Source of the DNA: Glandiceps talaboti
Taxonomy: Eukaryota; Hemichordata; Enteropneusta; Spengelidae
NCBI RefSeq assembly: GCF_964340395.1
Contig: NC_135566.1
Span: forward strand, 8,760,001-8,824,000
Length of the DNA: 64,000 bases
Direction: 5' to 3'
The translations under genes and the position numbers were made by a program. Shown here in pieces: positions 1 to 14,514 of this stretch. The notes below the pieces were generated by a model. It did not search any database. It had not been told where the DNA came from and saw nothing but the letters and a program-made list of their open reading frames with translations. The first letter of the stretch is position 1. Each line of letters begins with the position of its first letter.

Positions 1-3000
1 CACTACATCCAATTCATATATTTATATGTAAACTGTAATTCCATGTATTGATCATTCCGATTTGAATATGTCTGAAAACTTGGTGGCATCGATTGCGCAA
101 CTATGGTAAATATAAACCACTACACGCTTTAAGAGAACACGTACAAATGTATGGTCTATCAGTGTTATACCATTAGTCTTCTCGGAGCCACGTTTTCTGG
201 CTTTTCTTTCCACTGCTGTCTCCATTGTACTTTCAGCAAGACAGAACTCTGAACTGATTACTATTAGATCATTTGATGTTCAGTTGTAGGGCTAAACAGT
301 ACAAAGCTCGTACAGTTGAAATACCTATTGTGATTATACTGACAATACAGTGTAGAATAGACTCTAGTGATGACATGCTTGACTGATTGCGTCCCAGTGA
401 AGACAACTCAGTTTGGTGACCGATTTTGTCTTCCTAATAAAAACATGTGAGATAAATTAACGTACTACATTGAATTGTTATAGTGATACACATGTAACAG
501 CTCGTTTGGTTTGAATTTGTCGGCCTGACAAAACCTGTGGGACAAACCATGGATATTGTTAAAGATTGTGAAGATTTTTTGAGAGAAACCTGTGTGTACT
601 AACACACTACATTGCATTCTGATCAAGTCACATCATTTTTAGTTAGAATTTGTCTTCTGAATAAAAATATGACACAAATATACTACATTTTGGTACAGAT
701 ATATGTAACTAATTCAGCAACGGATTCATATAATAAATGTGAGCGACAATGATGTATAACATTTATAATTATCTCATTTGGTGACTGACGGATTTGCCTT
801 CCAAAAAAGTGTTTAAGTACAAATATACATGATTGATAACCAATTTGGTTAGAATTTGCCTTCCTAATAAACTTTAATAAGAGACAAATGTACTACTTGT
901 AAAAGACATTAAAGTCATTTATCTTCCAAATAAAACCTGTGTAGTATTTACTACATAATGAAAATGTAAACCCCTACTGATTTCCCAATTTCAATTCTAT
1001 CATCAACTTTGAACTGTGATCCCTGACCCTTATACAACTTCCTTGACGGTTTTCATATTTATGCATTTTATCGCCAACACATAAAACCCAAAACATTAAC
1101 TCCTTCATAATTCAATATATCATAAGATATATTGAGTTCATTAAAAATTCCATTCATAATACTAAATTAAAATTTTTCTTCATAATTTCTAGAAATGTCG
1201 TGATAAGATTGGCAACATTAAATGCAATTATTGGTACATATAAATGGTACTCACATGTTCAACGTGTGTACACAAAGATATTATTAATGTTTTTATAACA
1301 GTCAAATAATTCAAAGACCCACATCCATCCTACTAAAAGATTCATACGCATTTAGTTAGAAAGACCTGTCAATTTATATCTTCAACATATGCTATCACCA
1401 TATTGAAAATTATGAATATATCATATTTCTCATTGAAGTGTCAGTGAAGAACATTCTGAGAGGCTGATTCCATTTTTTGACAGCTTAATTCATCCCATGG
1501 GGAGGGAGAAGGAGCTGGTGAGCTTGAACACTGACTTTTGCTAAAGCATCATTGATCACCACATTGAATGCTGTACTATTATTAATCATCAACTCTGAAC
1601 TCTGACCCCTGACCTTTTCTTTCATTGATCACATGGGTGTGTATTGAGCACAAGTTCCAATACTGTTACATGTACATGTATATGAACAATTTGATCATTT
1701 CAAATACAGACTGGGACAATATTACATGTACTGGTACTGTTCCGTACAGCTTTCAATTATCTTTTTCAGGATCAACGCAAAGACAAACCTGTCATCGAGT
1801 CAGCATGACATACAATTCATTTATTGAAATCCATACATATTATAAACTACCCTGCTTCAAACAAATATGTAGCAGTCAACTTCATTTTACATGTGTAGTT
1901 CTAACCCCATGTGATTTACATAAAACTGTGGCACCACAGATTTCATAGACTCATTCTTAAACATCTTTGAGGTTAATTTGCATATCACATGCTCATAACA
2001 CATGCATGGACGAGATCAAGATCATGAGGTTGAGGCTGCATGCCCTCAGCAGTTGTTCTCGCATCAAGAACATCTGAAACTAAATGGCCATACCCACAGA
2101 GTACATTAAGGCTGTGTCCTTCACTTTGTATCATAAAGCTTCCCAACCCAATGTTTGGAATGAAAGTTGATGAGATCCATAAAACCAATCTGATATGGCC
2201 TGTTACTTTGTAACACAACTGAGTGGGCTGTCTGTGTGATTACATACTTGGAATAACTATGGTATCATGATATGTCTGCTGTAAAAAAAATGCAATCAAA
2301 TATCAACAATCCCATTAGTCCCTATTGCAATACAGTCATTTCTCAGATAATTTATCTGTGTCAAAAACCAAGCAAATGATTGTACTGATTACCAGATTGT
2401 CCATATAGTCTGTTTGCATTGTGACTTTATGAGACACTTTTGTGCCATTATTGTGGTTTGCATATTTGCTGTTATACACATACAATAACATGATACAAAT
2501 GAAGCAAATTGTCATTACAATTATATGGACCATGCATTTGAAATTGAAGCTTATATACAGCCTAACTGTCTCTGTATGCCCTTTGCCTGGTGTTCAGCTA
2601 ATAAAAAGATCCATTACCATGGAAACGGGATCATTAAAATAGACACAAACTTGACTGTAAAATATACGGGTGCATAACTTTGACCTTATCATTATGCCAA
2701 AAACACCTGTATTTGGAGTGAGGGCTAAACCTTGATACAGTGTTTCTTAGTGGGAGACAGTATACTGCATTTTACTATTTCAATTCAACATGTATATTTT
2801 TTGCACATCAAAAGCAAAATACTTGTAAACTTTTGGTACACAACAAAACTTTAAACCATTTTGTTTCAATCAAAATGCAAGAACAGCTTCCTACTTTGTG
2901 AAATTACAAAATGAATTGAAAAAATCGCGCGAACATTTTAAAGCTCAACATTGTTGTTCAACTTCATTTACAAGTCTCTGGTGGAAAACAATCATGTACG

Positions 3001-3520
3001 GTAGTAGCAGTCTGAATTTTATTTGAAGGGGTACATGAGTTGAACAACAACAAAAAGTCAGGAAAACCATATGTTGTATTGTAAATATGTCATCACACAC
3101 CATATGTGACTTCTGCATAACAAGCAAGTTACTTTAACAGTCTACTGTGCCATTTTCCTAAACTTTAGAATCTAGCTTGTACTTTTACTAGTTTTAGGAT
3201 GAAAGCAGTGAGATAGTATTTTCAAACACTGAAGCATTAACAACATGGAAAATGAACTACAGCATACAAGGCTACAGAATTTTTCTACATCTTTACAACT
3301 CAAAACTGTCTACTGCTTTGTAGAAAAATCTTTGAAATCCAGACCACAAAATGATAGAACTAGTATGATTGTACAAAATTAGGTTGACATTCAGTCCCAT
3401 ACACAACACTTTAGTATTCGTTGTTCCTCTGCCATTTTCATGTCTCTATCAATTTCAGCTTAGTAAAAGCGACCACTTTACTACTTCAGAATAAAAGAGT
3501 TTACCTCCTATCTTGCCAAC
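1..3520. other. Gene-free region with a degenerate repeat array
   Basis: No reading frame here has convincing exon borders or a recognisable protein. The short open stretches fit chance in AT-rich DNA. The only structure I see is the degenerate array listed separately at about 405-960. Confidence 0.6.
405..960 (+). repeat. Degenerate direct-repeat array, unit about 70-135 bp
   Basis: A block reading roughly TTTGGTTAGAATTTGTCTTC, then CTAATAAAA, ACAAA and GTACTACAT, recurs near 409, 505, 635, 774, 841 and 913 with substitutions and indels. Several copies carry AATAAA, which here is part of the repeat and not a polyadenylation signal. Confidence 0.55.
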
Positions 3521-3590
3521 ACAATCAAACATTTATTGAAGGTATAGTGAATGCACAATACTGTTACAAAGCTAGCATTTCAAAGATAAC

Positions 3591-3755
3591 TTAAAAGTAC
3601 AAGCAGCCCATGCACATCAATTCACGTCCATTTTCTTGCGGTGGGTTTCTTTGTACGCTTAGTTATGTACCAATTCTTAAAAGTGCAAGCAGTTCACACA
3701 CATTCATTTTCTTGTGGTGGGTTTCTCTGTACGCTTAGTTATGTACCAATTTCAA
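3591..3755 (+). repeat. Tandem duplication, two copies of about 83 bp
   Basis: Two adjacent copies start with TTAAAAGT(A/G)CAAGCAG and share GGTGGGTTTCT(T/C)TGTACGC and TTAGTTATGTACCAATT. They differ by a few substitutions and a short deletion. No coding potential is visible. Confidence 0.75.
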
Positions 3756-4255
3756 GCTAATGATATATTATAAACGGTTTCATTTGATCCCCAACTACTT
3801 TGACCTTTGACCTGACCACAACTCGACAGACTCGTAGAGGGTACTTGAAATTTTGATGCTCACACTTGACAGGCTTTGACTGGCCCTTTGCATGACTTCA
3901 TCACATGATTAGCATATGGATCCTATCAAATGTTCAGTTCTACCACTTTCATTTTTATTATAATCCTTTCACGATTTCAACTATTGCTACACTGCGTTAA
4001 ATTGATGGAGGAAAAACTGATCAGAGAGAAAAATGATTCAAATTTGAGAAAATATCATTTTTTTACACTTGGGAAATCATCCTGCTGGCTTCAAATTTAA
4101 TTTCAATCATGGGTACCAAACAGTCTGGCACAAAAAAAAATTTGCCATAAAAATTCACAAGAAAAGCTGGAGTTTACATGAACAATTGAGCTTAGGAATA
4201 AAGTTTTGGAGTCAAAAAAGTTTGTCTGGCATAAAAATTGGTCGAAAACAATAGA

Positions 4256-4269
4256 ATAGTTAGTTAGTA

Positions 4270-4311
<42 letters not shown>
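4256..4311 (+). repeat. (TTAG)n microsatellite
   Basis: About a dozen TTAG/TAGT units, with one interruption near the left end. The 4-bp unit is not the metazoan TTAGGG or arthropod TTAGG telomere repeat. Confidence 0.9.
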
Positions 4312-6245
4312 GATGCTATGTTCATCCAATGTTGAGTGAAGCCCTCCTCCAGCAATTTCCATTCTCGTCTGTCTCTTCTAAGTTCTACTCCATGCATGTA
4401 TGTGGTTATTTCATCTCACGTCACCATTTCCTTTTTTGTCATCCTCGTCTTCTTTTCCCTGTTCTTGGTTGCCATTCTGTGAGTCTCTTGGTCCACCTGT
4501 TGTCTTGATGTCTTGCTAACTGCCCTGAATAGAATGATCCTATGTAATCCTTATGAATCCTTTCAAAACTTTGTACCATAAATCCTGATTATATTTCATG
4601 ATTTTACCTGAGAATGGATGTATAAAAAGTGTTCCTGGATCTAAAAGCAAGAGTTTAAAAAATTGACTTCTACTTTCCAAACTGCGTTAACGTAGTGGCC
4701 ACAATAATAAACTTGGTCCTACCAATCACTGATATTCAAACTGCTCCCCGTAATCATCATATTCATACACCTGTTATGTTAATCACTTAAATATAAATCT
4801 ACCCTTGTGGCTGTCGCAAATTTTGTAACATTACATTTATAGTAACCACAATTGACGGGAAATTTTTAGTTGACTATAATTTTTAGCTTCCAGATGGAGT
4901 CATTGACTACTGCTGTGGGTGTGTTCGCATTTTCAATTCTAGAGATGAATTTTGCATTGGATATATACCCAGTGTATATGATTTATATTTGTATATCTAA
5001 AAGCCAAACCACTTATATGAAAGATTACGATTCACTTTTTCCCTGCAGTTACTTGAACAATCATGGTTTAGGGATTCTATTCTGACTTTAGTGTGCAGTA
5101 ACCATGGAAACTAGATGGTCTAAAATATCTGTAGGTAGTGAAATGTTGTGCTGGGATGAGCTCATATTAAAACTTCCCGTTACTTATCAGGGATTTTTGA
5201 TTTTTTCAAGATTACTAACACGTTCCACTGCTGTCTCTCAAGTATGGCAAGATTTTTGGCTAAGTATCCATCACATGACGTATGAAATCAAATCCAAAAG
5301 ACTTCAAAGTGTTGTGAATTTGAAAAAAAAACATATTTCGCTATTTTCAGTTTGAAATGTTCTCTATTTAAACACAAAGCTGATGAATCTGGTTTGACTT
5401 TTTAGTTGGACGCTATTATCAGAGAAATTTTAGACGTCAAATTATTAAACACTGGCGCCAGTCTGAAATGGAAAGTATCTAAATATTATGTACTTATCAA
5501 GGTACGCGAGTGATTCATATTACGAAATCTACGTGATTGCTTGATAATGAGGGCATGATAAATTTATCAATTTGCCGTATACATTTACACTTTTTCCTTA
5601 CAATTGATGCCAATATTCTTGGCTTATTTTGCTGAGTGTAATGGATTCTGTATGAAATATGATCACAATTGTTCAGTACATTTTTAATACATTGACTAGG
5701 TTTTATGAAATCTAAACTGTCTTGCTGTTGGCAACGGGCGGGCGAACTGTTGATTTTCTTTCAACTGTGTGTGCCAAAACTCATAGGAAGTGATGTCAGA
5801 AATGGATAACTGTTCGTCTAATCACTTTGTGTAGTCATAAAAAAAGCCAGTAAATTTTGAACAAAGCCAAAGATTTTTAACATAATATTTGTGTGGATGT
5901 AATATTGCTATATATGTGCTCTCTCAGTTTCGTATTCTCAGACTCATCACCGTTGCTAATGACGGCCTCCTTATCGTCAATGATAACCATTTCAACCAAC
6001 CAGAGAGCACATTGTTGTACCAAGAAGCATCACACACGTGCACGGTTTGCTCACAACCATCCACTTTCATTTTAGCCATCCCATAAAACACCAAATGAAG
6101 TGTCTTGTACACTGAGGCATAATATTTCTGTTGAATCTAACTTTGTATCTAGAGAAAAGTTTAAAGGTGAACATCATTGTAGGAAATAAATAATATTATA
6201 CCTTTAGTGTAAAAGTGTAATATTTATCTTCTGCTGTTACTGTTG

Positions 6246-6480
6246 ACTCCAATGAGACACAGCATGTTGAAGGCAAAGTCCTACACTGAACAATGTATGA
6301 AGAACAAGTTTCAGCACATTTTTTTTCCCAGAAATTGTGCATCCATATTATTCAAATTACACATATGCACATCTGCTGACTCTGATCGTATGAGACAATG
6401 TGTGTCCATGGCATGGACCTGCACTGAACAATTAATGAGAAACAAGTTTTTAACAGTTTTTTTCTCGGCAATTACATGTT
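6246..6480 (+). repeat. Diverged direct duplication of about 140 bp
   Basis: Two related segments share, in order, ATGAGACA, CACTGAACAAT, ATGA.GAA.AACAAGTTT, a T-rich run and CAATTACATG-like ends, about 142 bp apart. An open frame of 94 codons runs through both but has no recognisable family or splice context, so I treat it as non-coding. Confidence 0.5.
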
Positions 6481-8029
6481 CAATCTACATACACTGCTCA
6501 AAGGAAAGGGAAACTGTAATGTGTTGATTAAAATAGGCATATCGTAGATAGTAGTTTTAAAGTTCAAAGTTCAATAATGAATACGCTAGCGAGTATGTCA
6601 GGCAAAGTTAGGCTGAGGTTAGGTAAACGATACAAAAAAAGATGGTAAATAACTTCACTTCTTGGTTCAACACAGCTGAAGAAACAGATGCATTCACTAG
6701 AATTGCAGTATTATCTTTCAGGCCATCATTTCTTGCTTACAAAGCAAACATGCAGTACATGTAGAAACCAGTCATCAATTTTCAGATCCATCCTGTCCTG
6801 TTGTACAATCCAGAAATGAGATTCTCTGAAGTGAGTATGAATTTAATACAGGATACAGTTTGAGTTAATTTTACAGGAAATAACGCAAGAGATTTCACTT
6901 TTACTGTTATTTATGATATTAGTATATTTAATTATTCAAAAAATTGCAAAAAAAAATACAAGAAAACAGACAGAAAAATTAACATAAAATGTAAATTCTC
7001 TCACATCAAATCAAATTTACAATTTTGTTCATGTGGTTCAAAAATTATGCAGAAATACAAAAACGTTTCTTCTCCAAGGTAGTGTGCATTTTATTACGCA
7101 ACTACACCCTCCGTGAGCATAGTAGGCGAAGTAGAACAACAAAACATGGATTTTAGGCAGGTTACCATGGAAATAAACATATTTCATTTGTCCAACAATA
7201 TCAGGGTGTGGTTTGGTGGCCATTTTGGATCAACTTTGGTTACATACATGCAGACACATTATTTTGTGTAATGATTTCACAAATTGACTTGAATCTTGCA
7301 TTTTTTTCTTAAGATTCTGGAAAATTTGAAGTACTTTATAATGACTCATTTACAAAATTGTATTATCATCCTGCACTGATAAAGAATTAGAATCTTTATC
7401 AGGAAAAAAGAACAATGACAAGAACTGAAATACTGGGTTCAATATTCTTGTGAAAAATTACTGGGTTTTATTTTCTTCTAAACTTCACATTTTCGTAATT
7501 GCATTTCTCAAGTAGGAGGGTAACAAAAAATGTGACAGGGCGTACCAAAACACAGTTCTTAAAACGCCATTAGTGTCGTTCTTCAAGCATATGCATGTCT
7601 CTTTAACAGGGACACCTCAGTGAACCTACACCACATTTACAATAGAGAAAGGCCATATTTCAAAGCAGGGTTCCTGTGTTCAACTGACATGTGCACTGTA
7701 CAGGCATTGAAATGGTTGTTGCCTCGTCAAACAATGTTGGAGAACATCTAGAATGTCAGTTATTCACTCATTTATTTCTATTCAAACTGGCACTTGTGAA
7801 TCACGGGCGTGTGATTACTGAAATCTGCATAATGGCCTGGATATCAAATGCTGATACGTACTTATACGCTTGATTCTGACTGGGTAGCCAGTCTACTACT
7901 GGCTGAATAAGTAATTTTTTACAACGTTGGGATATAGAGCGATCAGTAAAGCAGCCACACATCCAGAAAGTACACAGGCAGTGACTTCTTTGAAAAAAAT
8001 CAGAAAATTTTAGTTAAGACCTTCAGTTA

Positions 8030-8470
8030 TTATCTATGGCAATTCTTTATTTCTATATTTCTATGATGTTGTGACTTGTTTCATAGAGATTATATTTTCC
8101 TTATTTTATTACATTATAATAATATTTACATTATATTTGCATAATTCTACTAATGGATTTTTGATTGCTTCATACAGATTCAAATTACATTATTTTGTTA
8201 CATTATTTCAATTTACATTATATTTTCATTACTAATGAATTTTGTGACTTACTAAGTTACTGTTTCGTCGCTGTTATTTTAACATTATTTTATTACATTA
8301 TAATAATATTTACATTATATTTACAAGATTCTGATAGGTGAATTTTGTGCCATTGTTTCAGAGATTATATTTACATCATATTTGCATTACCAATGAATTT
8401 TGTGACTGTTTCCATTTCATAAAGATTATGTTCACATTATTTTGTTACATTATATTTACATTATTCTGAT
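8030..8470 (+). repeat. AT-rich imperfect repeat array
   Basis: Blocks of the type ACATTATTTTGTTACATTAT, AATATTTACATTATATTTGC and AATGAATTTTGTGACT recur four or five times with loose spacing. The sequence has very low GC and no coding frame. It looks like a decayed minisatellite or a simple-sequence expansion. Confidence 0.6.
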
Positions 8471-8479
8471 ATTAAATAA

Positions 8480-10255
8480 CATAAAAGCCTGGATGACATA
8501 ATTTCTCATCTGTATGTATGTACTAGTATGTGAACAAAGTGAGGTTTCAAGATGTAGCACGACTTGTGCATGCGTAGTTATAAGTATGGTGGACTGCAGG
8601 ATATGTGAATGCAGAAGTTTTCCTCCAAAAAAAATTTCGTACATGATAAACATATTACACCAGATTTATTGTTAAAATACAATCAAATACTATTTGTGTT
8701 AGATACCGGTGGAGGGTCTATGGATAAAGTGACTTTCTTACATTATCAGTGTGTTTTCTAAGCAAATTTGACACGCCACTGACACACACAATTTCTAATG
8801 ATGCACCAAAATTTGCATTCTTGCAAACCAGAGCTATTATATCTTGGAAATAGGGACCGACTCGTTGAGAACGGTACCGTAAAATGGTCGTGGTTTGCGG
8901 TGACGCAAAATTTGGTGTTCCCCTTTCTCTTACTATGTGGTAACATGTAAGAAATGCCAGTTTTTCTCATTTTGACTCACAACAACAAGATTTGGCGATC
9001 CTTAGTTTAGAGCACTAAAGTACTTTTATTTCACTCCAACGTCATATCCAAATTTGTGCGTGTTGAAAAAAACCCACTAGATGTTGAATTTGTAATTTCA
9101 TTTATTTAACATATACATGTACACCATACTTGCTTAGCTCTCTGTAAGAATTCATCATGCTGTTATAGTCACTTAAAGAAAAGAAAAGCTACATACAGTA
9201 ATGGACCGCAAATGTCAAAACTGTGAACACAAAATCAATGTTTTGCCGAGGGCTTTGAACCCCAGTAACAGTATGGGAGAAAATTTGGTAAAACTGGCAT
9301 ACCATCCCATATATTTAACCATAACTTTGGTAGGGAAGCCCAGAACTGGCGAATTCAGGTAGATTTAAACCTACTTATATAGCCCTTAACAAAAACACTA
9401 AAAATGATACTAAATAGCCCAGCCTTTGAATACCAATTTTTTTCAGCCATACTGGTAACACATGGTAGAAAATTGCTGTAAGTCAGGCCCATATTCATGA
9501 AGAACTTTAGTATTTTTTGCATGAATTTTGACTAATTTAACACAGGTAAGAATAAGCTTCTGGTCACAGCTACTGTACAGTTTCTTCAAATATTTGCTTT
9601 GAGTTGTAAGATTGACATAATGATATTCACACTACAATTTGTACAAACACTGTTCTTGACACACATGTCAGCTCTGAGGTCAAAGGTCATGATAATGCCC
9701 AAATAATTTAATTATCTTGAGCTGTATTTCTGGCTTAAATGATAAATTTGTATTTATTGATTAACAGCTTTCTGGATTTCTAATCCTGGGCTATCAATTG
9801 TAGATATTTTTTTCAAAAATTTGTGAATTAAAAATAAAAATTGAGTAAATTTTGCAAATTTGATGTCAGATTAGCTGATGAACTACAGTGAGATAATATT
9901 GCAGAGTAGTTGAGTTTTATTACGTGTAACAAAGAGTACTGAACAAGGCAAATAACAATTACCTAAAATACTTAGGGTAAATTTGGAAAAATTACTTTTG
10001 AAAAGAATTATTGGCTCATACATGGGTCATCAAAATTTAAAACAACATCTTTGAAAGACAAATTGTTGAAACCTGACTACTGCACAATCCTCCTTGCTCA
10101 TTTATAATGCATGATTTAAACAAATATGGCTGGAAGACATTTAGAAACAAAATGCACTGCTGAAGAAAACTAGAAATTGTATCATGAAGACATTTGCCAT
10201 TTAGATATTGTGAATGTATGCATATTGGCACACAACGATTTTAGGAAAAAAAACA
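8480..10255. other. Gene-free stretch, nothing recognised
   Basis: I see no exon with plausible borders, no RNA gene and no clear repeat on either strand. Confidence 0.45.
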
Positions 10256-10259
10256 TTTG

Positions 10260-10465
10260 TCCATACGGATGAGGATTTGGTATTTATTTTGGATTTCTAA
10301 TTTTTGAAAAAATATTATCATGGCTTCCTACTTGAAAAATCATTGTGACATAACATATGCTAAGTCCTTGTTTGTAACTCAATAAATTGCAAAAGATTAA
10401 TAAATGTGTAAAATCTTTGTTGTTGTACATACGTACGATAACAAACATTTTACACATTTTTGTAC
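10260..10465 (+). mobile_element. Truncated copy of the palindromic TTAAAGTGG MITE
   Basis: The internal order matches the full copy at 13392-13737: CATACGGATGAGGATTTGG, ATCATGGCTTCCTACTTG, AACTCAATAAATTGCAAAA, ATGTGTAAAA, TTGTACATACGTACGATAAC and AAACATTTTACACATTTT. The left terminal TTAAAGTGGC and the whole right arm are missing. Confidence 0.75.
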
Positions 10466-11879
10466 CTGCACAAAATACATGTACATTAAAAAGTTTTCAA
10501 GTCGTGTTGTCAAGAAATTGAAAAATAATTAAATAAACCAGTTGGTTTTCCTTGTTAAAAATAAAGATTTCTGGTCACTGGTCTAACAAATTTTCATCTG
10601 CTTGTTATTCGTTCCCATGTTTGTTCAAAGAATGTCTGTAAAAGAATAATCTGACATGTCCTAATTTCATTTTGACTATCATCCTCTACATAATCATTTC
10701 ATTTGAATGCTGTATCAATTTCTTAAATACCAGGGTTCTCCCCAGCCGAAAAAGTGTGCTGATCAGTCATCAATATTCATGAGTATAAATATTCACTACA
10801 TGTAAATTAACATGATAGAGAGGTCAATTGTAGGTTAAAGGAAAAACAGAAGGTCTCTTATAAGTAATGAAAATGACGAAGTTTATTTGCCGGAGTTATA
10901 TTTACTAAGTGTACGTACATCTGTACCAACCAATGCTGACAAAAATGATAAAAACCTGGTTGAAGAAAAACTTAGAAATACTCTTAGTTGATGAATTCGC
11001 AAGACATGAGAAGTTCTGCCAAGTCTAACAATATTTGACTTGGCAAAACATCAACCATAATTAACTTGTTACCTTAACTTCACAGCTACCATGTGATTTC
11101 CATCACTGTCCCACCAACCACAGAGACTATTTATTCCTTATCAAGCCACTAATGAAATTGAAACATAGCTTGGAGGCTAGTTTCCCCCATCTGAACCAAA
11201 TACTAAGAATCAGACAAAACACACATTGTATTTAAAATCTAGACCTCCACATAAGCAAGAGTAATTATGTTTACTCCCATGGAAGTAATACATCATAAGG
11301 CTGGAAGTAATATATAAAGTTATGTTAATGAAACACGTACACTGTGTGTTCTGCACTGGCATTTTACTTAAGTCTCTATTCATGGTAAACTTAGGGTCAC
11401 ATTTTGTAACTAAATATTGGCAGCTCACTGGGGAGTAATAAGAAACACAGGAATGTGACCAGGGTTTGTACGGAAGTGGACTCTGAACTATACGGTATGC
11501 ATATACTTACAGTATCATGAGCATAATAACTACAAATTTTCTTTGTAAATTTGTGTCACAGAAAGATCTTGCTTTGACAAAGGATACAGTTCAACAAATT
11601 TTTTGAGGTATGACCTAATCTGTTCAAATTTTTAACATTTATTTTAAGATATTTGTGAATGGCAGTTCTAATATTTTGGATGCATACATATTAAAGAATT
11701 TTTCTGACAGATAAAAAATGTAAGAACCGAAGAATTCCAATAGTTGACAAACATAATGTATTTGCCGATCAGTTTAGATATTTAATATTCCGTACATACC
11801 AATACATATCTGTCCAATTAATGATAATATCAGTACCAATATTAGAGGCATTTAAGAATTGGATAAACATCTACTGGGT

Positions 11880-12130
11880 ATCATCTATTACAGTTTTTGA
11901 GTTACACAGAAAATATTGATTTTTACCTACAAATATGGCTGTCGTTCAGTTAAATTTGCACATGCTGTTATTGTTAAACAAAGTGATGTGCATATGTACC
12001 ATATGATATCTCATCATTGTGCCAGGTTTGAATGAAATTGGATGTTACATGTCACAGAAATGACGTCTTATGGATGGATGCAAAGACGACGGATGCATGG
12101 ATGAATGGCGCCCATTGTAACAGTTCTTCC
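11880..12130 (+). mobile_element. Dispersed repeat, family A
   Basis: This segment and 39885-40095 share ordered blocks: TTTTGAGTTA, ATTTTTAC.TACAAAT.TGGCTG, AAAGTGATGTGCATATGT, GTGCCA.GTTTG and GAAATTG-like sequence. The present copy ends in a GGATG-rich stretch and GCCCATTGTAA. It carries no coding frame and is most likely a non-autonomous element. Confidence 0.6.
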
Positions 12131-13391
12131 TTGAGTAAAATAATGGCAATTCGGAACATTTCGTCTCAAATTTTGAGCACAACAGAACTGATCATGTAGC
12201 TGTAGATTGTCATGAAGATGAATCAATGACCAGGGTTTAAATCTCATTTTTTATGTTTAAATGTGTACACCTTAGTCTGCGTGTGGTAAGAAAGCTACAA
12301 ATGTATTGTCTAATTATTCAAGTTCTTGCTGTGATTTTACCCAATTAAAAAAAAAGTGAATGGTAAAACCGAGATAATAATCAGTTGTTTTGAGTCTGGT
12401 AGTACTGTCTGTCTGATATATCTTTTCACTGTGTTCTCCATTGTTAAATTGAAGACTGATGTGTAGTAATCCAGTATCCTAAGCCAAGCCTGATCTCTAA
12501 TAATCCAGTATCGTAAGTCTGCACTCTACTGATTAGAATCTGATGAATTTTCAGACACTCAGTGAGACACTGTGTACACATCAAGATGTACACTTAAAAC
12601 TGTTTATCTTGGCCGTATGCTTAATCTTCACTATGCATTCACAAATCACTACTATGGTACACAGTATTGTTCTTTACTTTGACTATACTGATGTGATTCT
12701 TGCGAATGCACAGTTTTCTTTCACATTCCCGAAATCATCTTGAAAATGTCTCTGATAAGATCTGAGAAGCAAATCAAAAAGGAAAGAAAAGTGCTCAAGT
12801 TGTGATATCTGATAAAAATGTTGATGCGATGATGAATGTATACTTTTATTACACATTGAAATCTCAATTACTTGAAAGAGAGGCAGAAATGTACATGGTA
12901 TCAAAGCCTACACATGATTAACATAAAACATTGGCAGAATGCCAAATATGGAGAAATGGAGGGTACCTAGACGTGATACAGAGGAGAGAAAAAACAATCT
13001 TTCCTGTCCACCAGTAGAACAGATGTATCCATGTGCTGTGATCAACTTGCAGTAAATGCCCTTGAGCTGTACCCATCAGATATACGATCCTGTCCAAATT
13101 GATCAGCTCCACCTAAACAGTTGCAGTTTGTTTATATACAACAACTCCATGCATGGATACTGCTACGAAATGCTCTAATTTAATTCTCAGTTTTGTTTTT
13201 AATTAGCTAGGACTGGAAGGAATTGCATAAACTGTTTGTGTACTGAGTAAAGATATCAGATTTTGAAAAGTCAACATTTGATTTACAGTCTGGCAACCAT
13301 AAGTAATTAGCACATGAATGTCAAGTACTCAGTGTTGTCAATTGTTATTAACATTTTACATTAAATTATCTCAAGTTTTCACACCCTACTA

Positions 13392-13737
13392 TTAAAGTGG
13401 CCATATGGATGGGAATTTGGTATTATATTGGATTTTTAATTTATAAAACAATTTTATCATGGCTTCCTACTTGTGAAACAACATAGACCAAGTCTGTGTT
13501 TGTAACACAACACATTGCAAAAAAAAGCTAAAAAATGTGTAAAAACTTTGTAGTTGTACGTACAATAACAAACATTTTACACATACTTTTAATGTTTTGT
13601 AATTTATCGAGTTACAAACAAAGACTTGGCATACATTGTTTCACATTGGTTTTACAAGTAGGAAGCCATGATAATTAGTTTTTAAATTAGAAAATTCCAA
13701 AATAAATCCGTAATCCTCATCCAAATGGCCACTTTAA
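13392..13737. mobile_element. Palindromic MITE with TA target duplication (full copy)
   Basis: The element starts TTAAAGTGGCCATATGGATG and ends with the inverse, CATCCAAATGGCCACTTTAA. Almost the whole 346 bp folds back: the arms share GGATTTTTAATTT, ATCATGGCTTCCTACTTG and ATGTGTAAAA, around a centre reading TTGTACGTACAATAACAAAC. It is flanked by TA on both sides. TA duplication plus long inverted repeats is typical of Tc1/mariner-derived MITEs. No transposase is encoded. Confidence 0.85.
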
Positions 13738-14514
13738 TACTACAATTGTTAGGTTTATTATGACCAACCCATATGTTACTTTGTTGACAATATCAAAACC
13801 AAAAATATCTACTTTTTAACACATACCCTGATGCACTCATGTGTGTTTTCTGTTGTCCAGAAATTTTATCCCAGCTGATTGATACTAAAATTATAGCTTA
13901 CAATTCAACATTGTTGACGAAATCATGGAATTAAAACCCAAGATTTGCACTTTTCACTGCATGCACACTCATGAATACAAGTGTTGTTGAGTGTTTCGAA
14001 ATTGTCATCCGAGCTATGAAAACGTTAGAACTGAAAATGTTATGAGATTTCCAATGCCATTATGGTACACATAATTCTAGACTGACTAGAGTAATGATCG
14101 AGACTGTGATTGTGTTAGTAATATAGAACACTTTTAATGTGACTTCTCTTCTTTGAGCAAAGCTGTAGGCATAGTACTGAGAGTGGCAATATAATACTAA
14201 ATCCCATCTGCTGAAGTCAAAATGATACTTTTCTTCTATTATTCTGCTAATTCAAATATGAAGAATCAATCAGTGATAGGCAAGGCATTTGGCCACAACT
14301 GTTATCTAAAACTGATAAATTGATGATTTCTTGTCTGCAGAGGAAATCTATATGAAACCATTTCCTGGAATATTACCATATTCATGATATGCACACAGGT
14401 CATGGATTTTTATATAGAATTTATCATCAAACATTTCCTCAGATACTGCAGTAATATTAACTATTTCTGAACATATAACTCTTAAAACTACAGTGCTAAC
14501 TGATCCTATGACTA

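Noticed and set aside
1985-2218. Minus-strand 77-codon frame as a possible exon
   Set aside because: No good acceptor and donor flank it, and no family is recognised. Its length is within chance for this region.
4256-4311. Telomere-like repeat
   Set aside because: The unit is the 4-bp TTAG, not TTAGGG or TTAGG, and it is short and internal.
13392-13737. piggyBac-type MITE with TTAA target duplication
   Set aside because: Both intact copies show TA outside TTAA...TTAA on each side. Independent insertions would not share the extra TA by chance, so TTAA is part of the element and TA is the duplication.
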